Source: Photorhabdus akhurstii
Lineage (GTDB): Bacteria > Pseudomonadota > Gammaproteobacteria > Enterobacterales > Enterobacteriaceae
Direction of reading: 5' to 3'
DNA length: 64,000 nt
Assembly: GCF_018448925.1 (NCBI RefSeq)
Contig: NZ_RCWE01000001.1
Span: forward strand, 1 to 64,000
Below, one piece after another: positions 28,715 through 37,331 of this stretch. How positions within the stretch are numbered: position 1 is the stretch's first letter; each line of letters begins with the position of its first letter. The notes beneath the pieces are model-generated. The model was not told the DNA's origin. It made no database searches and was given only the letters and a program-made list of their open reading frames with translations. The position numbers were made by a program, and so were the translations under genes.

Positions 28715-28933
28715 TCACCTCTTTAAGTAATCTTTCAGGCATGCAATAGCCAGGTCTATATGAAGCTCCCAGACACCTTCTCTGCATGGTTTATGATCAC
28801 CAAAATTTCCTGTGACCATCCGGTTAACCCGCGACGAAATTTTTGATTTCGCTATCGGGTCACGAATCTCTTTCAGGAACTCTATATGTAAATCCCGTTC
28901 ATCGGAAATGGGGTAATGTTTAATCGTATTCAT
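28715..28933 (-). pseudogene. HigB/Gp49-type toxin with an internal deletion
   Basis: A 72-residue protein that opens like a RelE-superfamily toxin (DLHIEFLKEIRDPIAKSKIS, then VNRMVTGNFGDHKPCREGVWELHID) but jumps from there to a normal-looking C-terminus (LAIACLKDYLKR). The central segment with the GYRVYY and LLCGGDK-like catalytic strands is absent, about 30 residues by comparison with remembered relatives. The frame stays open, so this looks like an in-frame deletion giving an inactive toxin. It is transcribed first, ahead of the antitoxin fragment. Confidence 0.65.
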
Positions 28934-29354
28934 GTGGCATGTTGTAGCTTTAAAGCTACAATTTTGTCAATATAACTGATGAATATTAATGTGTGACTTT
29001 TCAGACTAGTGATCTCCTAGTGCAACAAAAAACACCGGGTTCAGTGTGGCAGTGGATTAAATCAGTATCTGATGAAATGGCGCTTCCTTACATTGAAAAA
29101 ATTTTAATTAACCATTGGTTACGTGAAGTTGATTCTATTAGCAACTCGTTGTTAAAGTTGTATTTTTCTGAGACAGTCCTAGTGAAACGTTTACTATTAA
29201 TTCACTTGGTGAAGGGAAAAGGTTATTGCAGATAATTTCGAAAAATTAAAGAAAAAGTAGCTAGGACCGAAAAAGTATGAGACAAGAAAGTTGGATAAGT
29301 ATGGTTTAGTGTGGTTTTGTGAGCTGATTCCTTTAATGAGTTACAGGAGTTTTC

Positions 29355-30041
29355 ATGAGTAAGAGAAGCGATATAGAAAGAGGAAGGTTGGTTTATACTG
29401 AAAAGTTGGGATGGGTAGATGTAGGTCATGCTAAGGGAGATGATGCTAGAAGGTTAATGGCTGCTATAAATTCAGGGGATGATACTAAGGAGCCTTATTT
29501 TATTATTAAATATTCACAATATATGGGGTTAGGGTTGGAGTATGGAACAGCTAAAATAACAAGGTGGAAAGTCAGGAGAGGGCTATCTTTACATGATAAG
29601 CGGAGAGTTGCTCTTACTATTATGATGTATACAAGCCATTTATTTGAATCTCATCAGGATTCATTTCCCTTTAATTGGTATACGGATAGTGGGTATAGCG
29701 GTGAAGATTTGGTTTCTAACTTACTTGGTTTTTACCAGGCTATAAATCAAATAAACTATTTACCTCATCTTAATCCTGTAAGTAAAAGTAACGCATTAAA
29801 GCGGTGGGACTACTATGGCCCTATAGGTAAATATAAAAATAAAATGTTCAAGCCTTTGTTGTTCCCTGATCCTGAAAGATATCCTAATAACGCCAGACCT
29901 TATTATTCGTCTTTACCCGCATTTTTGAATACTATATCACCTATAAATGATATAGATGGAAGTCAAGTATTAATACATATTAACGATAAAACTGGATATA
30001 ACATAGGTGTAAAAAGAGATGTTGGCATTGAAATTGAATAA
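29355..30041 (+). CDS. Uncharacterised soluble protein with a YTxxLGWVDVGH motif; possible effector
   Basis: A 228-residue protein that I cannot assign firmly. It opens MSKRSDIERGRLVYTEKLGW, continuing VDVGHAKGDDARRLM, and has HLFESHQDSFPFNWY and YSGEDLVSNLLGFY. This pattern of conserved His/Asp/Glu/Ser residues recalls the DUF4056 group, but that is a weak, memory-based comparison. There is no signal peptide or membrane segment. AGGAG precedes the ATG. The last 23 bases overlap a gene for a membrane-anchored protein, an arrangement typical of paired products. The gene is strongly AT-rich and bordered by a decayed toxin-antitoxin locus, which suggests acquired DNA. Confidence 0.7.
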   Translation: MSKRSDIERGRLVYTEKLGWVDVGHAKGDDARRLMAAINSGDDTKEPYFIIKYSQYMGLGLEYGTAKITRWKVRRGLSLHDKRRVALTIMMYTSHLFESHQDSFPFNWYTDSGYSGEDLVSNLLGFYQAINQINYLPHLNPVSKSNALKRWDYYGPIGKYKNKMFKPLLFPDPERYPNNARPYYSSLPAFLNTISPINDIDGSQVLIHINDKTGYNIGVKRDVGIEIE

Positions 30042-30426
30042 ATTTATAAAAAAAATATTTATTATATTTATTTGTTTGGGGATGGTTTTAATTATCCCTG
30101 TTTTATTTGTAAATATTAATTTGTCATATACGAAAAATGACTTTATTAAATATAATATGTTCACTTTTGATGAAATTAAAGGAATTCCATTTATTTCAAG
30201 TGACTATATTATTTATTACGATTCACCTGATGGGACAAAACCAATGATTAACGAGGTTGTATTTTCAAATGTTAATCCGAATCGTAAAATAGAGTTAATA
30301 AACTATATTGAAAATATAGGATTTATGAAAAATGGCGGTGAGTATTGGAGTAAAGGTAATATTTTTATAAAGATAAAACAAGGTGATACAGATCGCACGG
30401 TTTTGTTCTCCGTTGAGAAAAATTAA
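30019..30426 (+). CDS. Uncharacterised membrane-anchored protein; possible immunity partner
   Basis: A 135-residue protein with one N-terminal hydrophobic segment (about residues 13-33, IFIIFICLGMVLIIPVLFV) after a short basic start (KLNKFIKK), so about 100 residues should face the periplasm. The outer part has no motif I know (SSDYIIYYDSPDG, YWSKGNIFIKIKQG). Its ATG lies inside the 3' end of the preceding gene (23-base overlap), implying translational coupling. Composition is very AT-rich. Periplasm-facing anchored partners of this size often neutralise a secreted toxin, but nothing in the sequence proves that role. Confidence 0.65.
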   Translation: MLALKLNKFIKKIFIIFICLGMVLIIPVLFVNINLSYTKNDFIKYNMFTFDEIKGIPFISSDYIIYYDSPDGTKPMINEVVFSNVNPNRKIELINYIENIGFMKNGGEYWSKGNIFIKIKQGDTDRTVLFSVEKN

Positions 30427-30472
30427 AAGATATTAGATTGTTTTAACGATAGTTATAAGCATAGACATAAAG

Positions 30473-30547
30473 AAAGGGGGGCTGTTAGTTCGCTTCGCTC
30501 ACCGCTTAACAAGGTTGCCCTTGAGCAGCCTTCTCCCCCCTTTTTTT
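30473..30547 (+). terminator. Strong terminator after the accessory gene couple
   Basis: AAAGGGGGG (30473-30481) pairs with CCCCCCTTT (30535-30543), followed by a run of T. The inner part also pairs (GGCTG with CAGCC) and the loop is unusually long, about 40 bases. Confidence 0.75.
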
Positions 30548-30586
30548 ATCGCTAATCCGGTAAATAAGATCGATAGAAAAGGCGAT

Positions 30587-30808
30587 TTATCCTACTTTTT
30601 TCAGGAAACAGGTTTTCAATACTAACCCTCTGATTTTATCTGCGTTACATTCGATTTCATCGTCACGATGAGTTAAACGGATATTTTTAATTAAAGTGCC
30701 GCGTTTTAGCGTTGCTGATGTACCCTTTACTTTTAGATCCTTAATGATCTGTACAGAATCGCCATCATTAAGTAGGGTGCCGTTACTATCTTTTACTTCG
30801 CCATCCAT
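30587..30808 (-). CDS. PhnA/YjdM C-terminal-domain protein without zinc ribbon
   Basis: A 73-residue protein corresponding to the C-terminal part of E. coli YjdM (KDSNGTLLNDGDSVQIIKDLK, quoted up to 20, then VKGTSATLKRGTLIKNIRL). The N-terminal zinc-ribbon domain of the roughly 111-residue family members is absent, yet the frame begins cleanly MDGEVKDSNG, so it may be a natural short form rather than a broken gene. Despite the old 'alkylphosphonate utilization' label, no phosphonate role is established for this family. It stands alone, convergent with the accessory couple. Confidence 0.8.
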   Translation of the reverse strand: MDGEVKDSNGTLLNDGDSVQIIKDLKVKGTSATLKRGTLIKNIRLTHRDDEIECNADKIRGLVLKTCFLKKVG

Positions 30809-30960
30809 TTTATTATTTCCTCAAGTTATTTCTGAAAATAAGTGTGGATTATAGACAATTTGTGCTGATTTTTAAAGAATATAGCGAAATTTATCCGTAT
30901 GGCGGGCATTTTATGATGTTTTGCTGTGTCGGAGTCTTGGGTAATGAAAGGTTAATGTAA

Positions 30961-30990
30961 ACAGGCCCCCGTTGTTAACAGGGGCCTGTA
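30961..30990 (-). terminator. Terminator of dps
   Basis: ACAGGCCCC at 30961-30969 and GGGGCCTGT at 30981-30989 form a GC-rich stem; on the minus strand it is followed by TTTACATT. Confidence 0.7.
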
Positions 30991-31026
30991 AGTCTCAGAG
31001 CTCTTAATATGACGGCTCTTTATATT

Positions 31027-31533
31027 TTACTGCTCAACGCTTGCTTCAATAAACCATAAGAATTTGTCGAGATCACGGGAGGCGGCGGTTAACATATCCG
31101 CGGTGTTTTCATCCTCAACTTCATCCATCGCTTTGCGGATATCATTAGCGACAACAGCATAACGGTCGGCTAGTGCTTTTAGGTGGTCCTGTACGTCATG
31201 GATATTTGTTGGGTAACTTTTCAATATTGTGTGTCTACTAATTTCTTGTACGGTGCCAAGAGCTGTTCCACCAAGTTGTACGACTCTTTCTGCAAAAATA
31301 TCCGTATGTTCAGTAATCGTGGTACGAAAGGTATCCAGCATTTCATGGATGGAAATGAAATTTCTGCCACGCATGTTCCAATGTGCTTGTTTGGTAAGCA
31401 GCGAAAGATCAATAAATTGGATAACCATGTGGTTTAGAATTTCAATGGTTTCCTGTTTAATATCATCATCGATATCATTGCGAGTATAAAGTAGTGTGGA
31501 TATCCCTGTTTTGATTAATCTTGCAGTATCCAT
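31027..31533 (-). CDS. dps: Dps ferritin-like DNA-protecting protein
   Basis: A 168-residue dodecameric miniferritin that stores iron with hydrogen peroxide as oxidant and compacts DNA in stationary phase. Ferroxidase-site residues lie in KQAHWNMRG and in [20 protein letters not shown], with the conserved ending DKFLWFIEA. The N-terminal tail [10 protein letters not shown] has fewer lysines than E. coli (MSTAKLVKSK), which could weaken DNA binding. The neighbour rhtA lies upstream in the same orientation, as in E. coli. Confidence 0.95.
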   Translation of the reverse strand: MDTARLIKTGISTLLYTRNDIDDDIKQETIEILNHMVIQFIDLSLLTKQAHWNMRGRNFISIHEMLDTFRTTITEHTDIFAERVVQLGGTALGTVQEISRHTILKSYPTNIHDVQDHLKALADRYAVVANDIRKAMDEVEDENTADMLTAASRDLDKFLWFIEASVEQ

Positions 31534-31749
31534 AATAGTTTTCCCTTGGTATTAATAATGAGTTTTTTATTGACTGAGACGAATGTAACTCAATATTAGT
31601 CTTAAATCATATAGCTTGTTCCTATTAAATCAATAGTTAATTTTTATAGGAAAAATATTTATCATAGAATTCTTATAATAATATTGAAAAATATAATAAT
31701 TTATCAGATGAATTTGTGTGAATAACTTAATCATGAATGAATTCATTTA

Positions 31750-31782
31750 TAAAAAAACCGGAGAATAACGTTATGACTCCGG
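31750..31782 (-). terminator. Terminator of rhtA
   Basis: On the minus strand, CCGGAG, a 13-base loop and CTCCGG are followed by an uninterrupted run of seven T, a textbook intrinsic terminator. Confidence 0.85.
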
Positions 31783-31812
31783 CTTCCATTTTATCTCGAT
31801 TAAAGAAAATAA

Positions 31813-32706
31813 TTAATCGACTTCGGTGATTTTAGGTTTTCCTTTTATTGTTGACGTAGAACCGATGGAGGCAAAAATAATACAGAATAGTGCCAGCCAT
31901 TGCGTTATAGTCAAATGTTCATTCAGAAATACAATACCAGATAGCGCACCCAGTGCGGGTTCAAGGCTCATCAGAGTACCAAATGTCTGTGCGGGTAAAC
32001 GGGTCAGAGCGATCATTTCCAGTGTATATGGGAATGCAGTAGATAGAATCGCAATTGCCAGCGCCAGAGGGAGAATGGACATGTCAAATAATAGTTCTGG
32101 CCCTGTTTGGATCAAACCGACAGGGAAAAATATCATAGCAGCGATAAATGAACCAACAGACACTGTTGCTGCTCCATGACCTGCACCGGCGCGTTGGCCG
32201 AAAATAATATATAGCGCCCAGCAAACACCCGCGCTGAGTGCATAAATGATCCCTATAGGATCTAAGTTATTAATATTATTATTGCCAATGGGGAGTAGGA
32301 AAGCTAAGCCGGTGATAACCAATGCCACCCAGAGAAAATCTATTGGTCGGCGTGATGAGAACATAGCTACAGCCAGCGGGCCGGTAAACTCAAGGGCCAC
32401 GGCAATACCTAAAGGAATAGTTGTCAGCGCCATATAGAATGTATAATTCATCGCGCCAAGAGCAATACCATAGGTAAGCAGCGGCATGATGGATTTTCGG
32501 CTAAAACGCAGACGCCAGGGTTTAAAAATAATAAACAGAATGATAGTTCCAAGACCTAGGCGCAGTGCGGTAACACCCGGTGCGCCGATGACCGGAAACA
32601 GCGTTTTGGCAAGAGAAGCACCGCTCTGAATTGATGTCATGGCAAGCAGTAACAGTATTACAGGTATTAATGGAAAGGCACTCTTTTGGAGCTTGGAAGA
32701 AGACAT
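31813..32706 (-). CDS. rhtA: Threonine/homoserine exporter RhtA (EamA family)
   Basis: A 297-residue inner-membrane protein with ten hydrophobic segments in two EamA repeats. It matches E. coli RhtA throughout (SIQSGASLAKTLFPVIGAPG, then VTALRLGLGT; LGIAVALEFTGPLAVAMFSS; ALTRLPAQTFGTLMSLEPA). It exports threonine, homoserine and possibly other amino acids or analogues. It is encoded next to dps, as in E. coli. The 431 bases upstream (32707-33137) are AT-rich and hold no gene I can support. Confidence 0.93.
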   Translation of the reverse strand: MSSSKLQKSAFPLIPVILLLLAMTSIQSGASLAKTLFPVIGAPGVTALRLGLGTIILFIIFKPWRLRFSRKSIMPLLTYGIALGAMNYTFYMALTTIPLGIAVALEFTGPLAVAMFSSRRPIDFLWVALVITGLAFLLPIGNNNINNLDPIGIIYALSAGVCWALYIIFGQRAGAGHGAATVSVGSFIAAMIFFPVGLIQTGPELLFDMSILPLALAIAILSTAFPYTLEMIALTRLPAQTFGTLMSLEPALGALSGIVFLNEHLTITQWLALFCIIFASIGSTSTIKGKPKITEVD

Positions 32707-33137
32707 CCGGGCAAAACCTCAATTAAAATCAAATGATCTGACCGATAATCTTCGCAGTGAAACGTAGATAACTCAATAGGTTTAGAGAATATAATTTTAA
32801 CGAAATATTTTTCATTTATTAGACCATATTATATGGTTATAGTGAAATTAAATTTTATTATTGAAATATAATCCTGATATAAATCTATATTTTATTTTGA
32901 TGTGTTGATAATTGAGGGATTACAAGTGATGAAGGTATTTATTACAATCTGATTGATGTTTGATTTCATATCATAATAATTAAGCATAAGTTATGATTAA
33001 TGCTAATATATTGAATATGAAAAAGCCATTCTTATTTTGTTTTGCTTGATATCAGTTTTATAAGTGAGTTGTATGATTGTGATATTAACGTATAATCCTG
33101 ATTTTCATGTGGAGATAAAGCAACAGGAGCTGAGATA

Positions 33138-33701
33138 ATGAAAAGTATTGCTGTTTATTGTGGTTCAAGTCTGGGTGTATCTGAAATCTATAAAGAAAAT
33201 GTCATTATCTTCGCAAAGGAATTGGTTAAACGTAATCTTACGCTTATTTATGGTGGCGCCAGTGTAGGTATTATGGGAACTGTTGCTAATACGGTTTTGG
33301 CAGAGGGCGGGAAAGTGATTGGTGTTATTCCAACATTATTGGAAGCACGGGAAATATCACATAAAAATCTGACTGAATTATACGTTGTTGAAACTATGCA
33401 TCAGCGTAAAAACAAAATGATTGAATTAGCTGATGGTTTTGTTGCTTTGCCTGGTGGTTTTGGTACGTTGGAAGAGTTTAGCGAGGTATTTACCTGGAGT
33501 CAGATTGGGTTACATACAAAACCTTGCGGTATTCTTAATATTAATAACTTTTATGATCCGCTCATTGCCATGATTAATAAAATGGCGGATGAGCAATTTT
33601 TGCATGAAAAATATCGTCATATGGCAATAATCGAACAAGATCCTGCTATCTTACTCGATCGTTTTGATACTTATCGGGCGCCATCGATAAAAACATATTA
33701 A
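33138..33701 (+). CDS. LOG-family nucleoside 5'-monophosphate phosphoribohydrolase
   Basis: A 187-residue Rossmann-fold enzyme of the LOG/YvdD type, often mislabelled lysine decarboxylase. Diagnostic motifs are IYGGASVGIMG near residues 38-48, the catalytic Arg in MHQRKNKM and the signature PGGFGTLEE. Family members cleave cytokinin riboside 5'-monophosphate or AMP-like nucleotides to free base and ribose 5-phosphate. The bacterial physiological substrate is uncertain. AGGAG precedes the ATG. Monocistronic by its surroundings. Confidence 0.9.
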   Translation: MKSIAVYCGSSLGVSEIYKENVIIFAKELVKRNLTLIYGGASVGIMGTVANTVLAEGGKVIGVIPTLLEAREISHKNLTELYVVETMHQRKNKMIELADGFVALPGGFGTLEEFSEVFTWSQIGLHTKPCGILNINNFYDPLIAMINKMADEQFLHEKYRHMAIIEQDPAILLDRFDTYRAPSIKTY

Positions 33702-33879
33702 AATCAATTTTATAATGAAAAAGCGATATCATTTTAATACTGTAAATAAGGAACCAGAAAATAAAACTTGAGCTGATAAGAGTATTAAATGTAGTGGCTA
33801 GAAATCACTATTTTAATCAGGTTGAGTTAATTGTATTATCCAAAATGGAGATACAGATATTGCTTCTCGAAATAAATAA

Positions 33880-33930
33880 ACCATTCCTGTTGCATAAATA
33901 TTTATTTAAATATTTTACCACAGGAATGGT
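33880..33930 (-). terminator. Terminator of the aegerolysin-like gene
   Basis: ACCATTCCTGT at 33880-33890 and ACAGGAATGGT at 33920-33930 are perfect 11-base arms; on the minus strand TTTATTTATTT follows. Confidence 0.7.
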
Positions 33931-33952
33931 TGTTAATATTAATGGTTAAATA

Positions 33953-34363
33953 TTAGCTTACAATCATATATTCTACTATTGGATTGTTACCGCCATCCGC
34001 TGTATAGGATAAGTGTAAATCATCACCTAAATAATCGGTTGAGATTGAGTAGCTGCTGCTGCCAATCAAAGGATTGCTCCATGTAATATAGATACTATAG
34101 ATTTCGCCTTTGCTATCTACAAATACATAGGTACAACGCCCTGCAACACCACCTAACAGGCTGTTTGAATCACTTCTCCAAATCGCTTTTCCAGGAGTGT
34201 TGTCATTGCTTCTATTAATTACTTGAGGAGGAAGAGTGGTCCACTCACCTTGATCAAGACGGATAGAATCCTGAATAAGTTTAAGTTTATATGGTGATTT
34301 GTTAGTTACTTTCGCGATAACGCTGATTGGCGCTTTTAAGGAAATTGCTTCGATCTCTGACAT
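33953..34363 (-). CDS. Aegerolysin/ET79-like beta-sandwich protein
   Basis: A 136-residue protein without signal peptide. The layout resembles small aegerolysin-related proteins and the crystal-protein ET79 group of insect pathogens: KVTNKSPYKLKLIQDSIRLD near the start, GEWTTLPPQ, then WRSDSNSLLGGVAGRCTYVF, followed by a WSNPLIGSSSYS motif and GGNNPIVEYMIV at the end. Such proteins bind membrane lipids or sugars, and some are insecticidal or act with pore-forming partners. No partner gene lies beside it. AGAGGTGAT is a strong ribosome site. Family assignment is by recognition only. Confidence 0.6.
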   Translation of the reverse strand: MSEIEAISLKAPISVIAKVTNKSPYKLKLIQDSIRLDQGEWTTLPPQVINRSNDNTPGKAIWRSDSNSLLGGVAGRCTYVFVDSKGEIYSIYITWSNPLIGSSSYSISTDYLGDDLHLSYTADGGNNPIVEYMIVS

Positions 34364-35496
34364 AGTATCACCTCTTGTGATTGATTTTAAAAGTATAATT
34401 AATAAATTCCAAGATTTTAATTCAACCTGTTATGGTTATATAAAATAACTTGGGGTGGAACCTTCTTAGCTATATTTGATAGCTTATTTTTACTTCTTAT
34501 TAGAATTCCATTTCCTCATATTTCCTGAATTTCAATTTTTCATATCTGAGTTTTCTTAACTTATCATTACCACCATTTTATTATCGCTTTTAATAATTTT
34601 TATCCTTTTAAAATATTAAAATCAAAAAAACTATCTATTAAATGGCGTAGATAAAAGGCTTTATTTTGCCTCGATGTTTTTTAAGATACCGTTTCTCTCA
34701 GATAAAAGTCAATTTTTTTGCTCTTTGTGTTTTATTATAAAATAACAACCGGTTAATTATATTTTTGTACTTAAAAACGTAGATGTAAATGATAAAATAT
34801 GTCTATGTTTTTAATAGATAATATATAAAACAACTATAATGGCAAATAAAAATAGGCCGCTAAATCTATGGCGAGTTAATAATGATTTTATTATTTTTGA
34901 ACATTAATTCATCATTATATTGATGAAATGTTAATGTGTTGTAATATCGAATGAGTATAACTTAGTCACAGATTGTATTTATTTTGAGTAGCAATAAATA
35001 CACTAATTTTATAAGTCTTTCTTATTGCTAATAAGTTTTCTGATTCATTGACTTATTGATTAACAGATATTTGGATAATGAGCTAATATTATATTCACGA
35101 CAGGGATTATTACATCCTTGATTAAAATAGCATAAAAAAATGAAATTGTTATAAATATAATGTCATTGAACCTTAATATGTTTATTTTCAGTGTGGCATT
35201 ATTGGTTATTTTTATTTCTTCTTTGTGTCTGATTTAAAAACACATTCAGCATAAAACTAAATCGTATCACGATATCGTTTTGTCATTCAGAGTACCAATT
35301 GGAAGCTTCTTGCTATCTTATTAAAAGTAAAAAATCAAAACAGTTTATTTTTAATGACGTATTATTCTATTGATAAGTTGCCGGTGTAACATGCGCTTTA
35401 GAGTGACGCTATAAATCAGTAAGAAACGGGTAGCAAGTGGTGTTAGCAGAGAATTTCCTAATTTTTTTGCCCACTGAAAATTTTTGTTTTAAATTG
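34364..35496. other. AT-rich gap without a supported gene
   Basis: More than 1.1 kb separates the aegerolysin-like gene from the NemR-like repressor. All frames are short and broken, and I see no tRNA-like fold, tandem repeat or insertion-sequence remnant. It may contain the promoter of the minus-strand gene at its left end; the repressor operator follows at its right end. Confidence 0.5.
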
Positions 35497-35511
35497 TAGA
35501 CGACTGGTCTA
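35497..35511. promoter_or_regulatory. TetR-family operator, site 1 (autoregulation of the NemR-like gene)
   Basis: The palindrome TAGAC-GACTG-GTCTA, 20 bases before the start codon of the repressor gene. The identical 15-mer occurs before the curA-type gene at 36189. Spacing and half-sites fit operators of the NemR/AcuR branch of TetR repressors. Confidence 0.8.
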
Positions 35512-35531
35512 ATTCGGTATAAGTTGTATCT

Positions 35532-36131
35532 ATGCAAACGAATAGAAACCCCCAAGATATCCGTCAGCACATCCTAGACATTGCTCAACAAGTTATTGGA
35601 TGTAAAGGCTTTTCAGCCGTCGGACTTAATGAAATTTTAAAGGCGGCAGAAGTGCCGAAAGGCTCGTTTTACCATTATTTCGCGTCGAAAGAGGTATTTG
35701 GCGCCGCTATGCTTGAAGATTACTTTACGCGCCATCTCGAAAGGATGGATAACATCATGATGCGTAAGGAGTGGACAGCGAAAGAGAACTTAATGCAGTA
35801 CTGGCAAGGTTGGTTGGAGCCGTTGGAAGACGGTACTGTTTGTGGGCAAAAGTGTTTGGCGGTTAAGCTCGGAGCTGAGGTGAGTGATCTATCTGTAGCG
35901 ATGCGCTTGGTGTTGGAGAATGGGACAAAGAGTATTGTTATGCGCCTTGCCTCTGTCGTGGAAAGCATTGTCCATGAGGGTGGATTGAATTGTTCTGTTG
36001 AGGAAGCTTTTCCACTGGCTGAAGCGTTATATCAGACTTGGTTAGGGGCTAGCCTGATGGCGAAGATCACCCAGAGTAGCGCACCGTTACAAAGTGCTAT
36101 GGCTACCACGAAGCGATTATTGAATGCATAG
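35532..36131 (+). CDS. TetR-family redox/electrophile-sensing repressor, NemR-like
   Basis: A 199-residue repressor similar to E. coli NemR. The helix-turn-helix contains GLNEILKAAEVPKGSFYHYF (about residues 31-50), and the ligand domain has CGQKCLAVKLGAEVSDLS, where NemR has its reactive Cys106. Cys108 here aligns with that cysteine, and Cys104 is an extra nearby thiol. It probably represses itself and the two reductase genes through two identical operators, releasing them when electrophiles or chlorine species modify the cysteines. A strong hairpin separates it from curA. Confidence 0.85.
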   Translation: MQTNRNPQDIRQHILDIAQQVIGCKGFSAVGLNEILKAAEVPKGSFYHYFASKEVFGAAMLEDYFTRHLERMDNIMMRKEWTAKENLMQYWQGWLEPLEDGTVCGQKCLAVKLGAEVSDLSVAMRLVLENGTKSIVMRLASVVESIVHEGGLNCSVEEAFPLAEALYQTWLGASLMAKITQSSAPLQSAMATTKRLLNA

Positions 36132-36136
36132 CGAAT

Positions 36137-36176
36137 AAAAACACTGTTGGAAGTCACTATTCATCAGTGTTTTTTT
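36137..36176 (+). terminator. Terminator between the repressor and the reductase genes
   Basis: AACACTG at 36140-36146 and CAGTGTT at 36165-36171, continued by a T-run. The reductase genes therefore need the second operator/promoter immediately downstream. Confidence 0.8.
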
Positions 36177-36188
36177 ATACCTAATGAT

Positions 36189-36203
36189 TAGACGACTGGT
36201 CTA
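36189..36203. promoter_or_regulatory. TetR-family operator, site 2 (before the reductase genes)
   Basis: A second exact copy of TAGACGACTGGTCTA, 50 bases before the curA-type start and just after the repressor terminator. Confidence 0.8.
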
Positions 36204-36253
36204 CTTTTTGAGTATCTCAATGATACTGACTTTAATGTTGAAGGAGAAGATGA

Positions 36254-37291
36254 ATGTTCCAAACACAACAAATAAATCGCCGTATCGTCTTGGCTTCACG
36301 TCCGAATGGTTCCCCGACACTGACTGATTTTCGTCTGGAACAGCAACCTATTCCTGAGATAAAGGAGAAAGAAATACTGTTACGCAGCGTTTTTCTTTCG
36401 CTAGATCCTTATATGCGTGGGCGAATGAGTGATGAACCATCTTATGTGCCACCGGTGGAGCTTGATAGCGTTATGGTTGGTGCAACAGTGAGTCGGGTCG
36501 TGTCTTCAAATCATCGGAGATATCAGGTGGGTGATTGGGTACTGGCATATAGCGGTTGGCAGGATTATGCCGTTTCCGATGGTAGCGGCCTTCTCAACTT
36601 AGGCCAATCGCCTGTTCACCCATCCTATCAATTAGGTGTGTTCGGTATGCCTGGCTTGACTGCTTATACTGGGCTGTTGGATATCGGTCAACCCAAGGCT
36701 GGTGAAACATTGGTTGTTGCTGCGGCAACGGGTCCGGTTGGTGCAACGGTTGGTCAGATCGGTAAGCTTAAAGGCTGTTATGTCGTTGGCGTAGCGGGTG
36801 GTGCGGAAAAGTGTCGCCATGCTGTTGATATATTGGGATTTGATGTTTGCCTTGACCACCATGCTCCAGACTTTGAAGAACAGTTGTGCAAGGCTTGTTC
36901 GAAGGGAATTGATATTTATTTTGAAAATGTGGGCGGCAAGGTATTTGACGCTGTTTTGCCGTTACTGAATGACTTTGCTCGCGTTCCGGTTTGCGGAATG
37001 GTTTCTCGTTATAACTCCACTAACCCTCCAGAAGGGCCAGATCGCTTGTTTTTGTTGATGAATAAACTGTTGAGGAAGCGAATTCGGATGGAAGGGTTCA
37101 TTGTTAATGATAATTATACTCGGCGTTTTGATGAATTTTCACGTGATATATCCGCATGGTTTGATGATGGCAGGATAAAATATCGTGAAGAGGTGGTGTC
37201 AGGTTTGGAAAATGCTCCACAGGCGTTTATTGGTCTGTTACAAGGCCATAATTTCGGCAAGTTAGTCGTCCGTGTCGGTCCTGATAATTAA
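36254..37291 (+). CDS. curA: NADPH-dependent alkenal/curcumin reductase, CurA-like
   Basis: A 345-residue zinc-independent medium-chain reductase that saturates the double bond of alkenals and related conjugated carbonyls. It follows E. coli CurA closely: SLDPYMRGRMSDEPSY, GMPGLTAYTGLLDIGQPK, then the nucleotide motif AAATGPVGATVGQIGKLKGC, VGVAGGAEKCRH, and FGKLVVRVG at the end. It is the first enzyme gene behind the second TetR operator and is probably co-transcribed with the YqhD-type gene (40-base gap). Together they could reduce an unsaturated aldehyde to a saturated alcohol. Confidence 0.93.
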   Translation: MFQTQQINRRIVLASRPNGSPTLTDFRLEQQPIPEIKEKEILLRSVFLSLDPYMRGRMSDEPSYVPPVELDSVMVGATVSRVVSSNHRRYQVGDWVLAYSGWQDYAVSDGSGLLNLGQSPVHPSYQLGVFGMPGLTAYTGLLDIGQPKAGETLVVAAATGPVGATVGQIGKLKGCYVVGVAGGAEKCRHAVDILGFDVCLDHHAPDFEEQLCKACSKGIDIYFENVGGKVFDAVLPLLNDFARVPVCGMVSRYNSTNPPEGPDRLFLLMNKLLRKRIRMEGFIVNDNYTRRFDEFSRDISAWFDDGRIKYREEVVSGLENAPQAFIGLLQGHNFGKLVVRVGPDN

Positions 37292-37331
37292 ATGCTACTA
37301 GACATAATTCGGCCTATACAGTGAGGTAGTT

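Noticed and set aside
28993-29235. Open frame of 80 codons on the plus strand starting GTG
   Set aside because: No ribosome site, no recognisable motif, and it ends in AT-rich DNA between a decayed module and the accessory couple. It could be a gene fragment, but nothing supports it.
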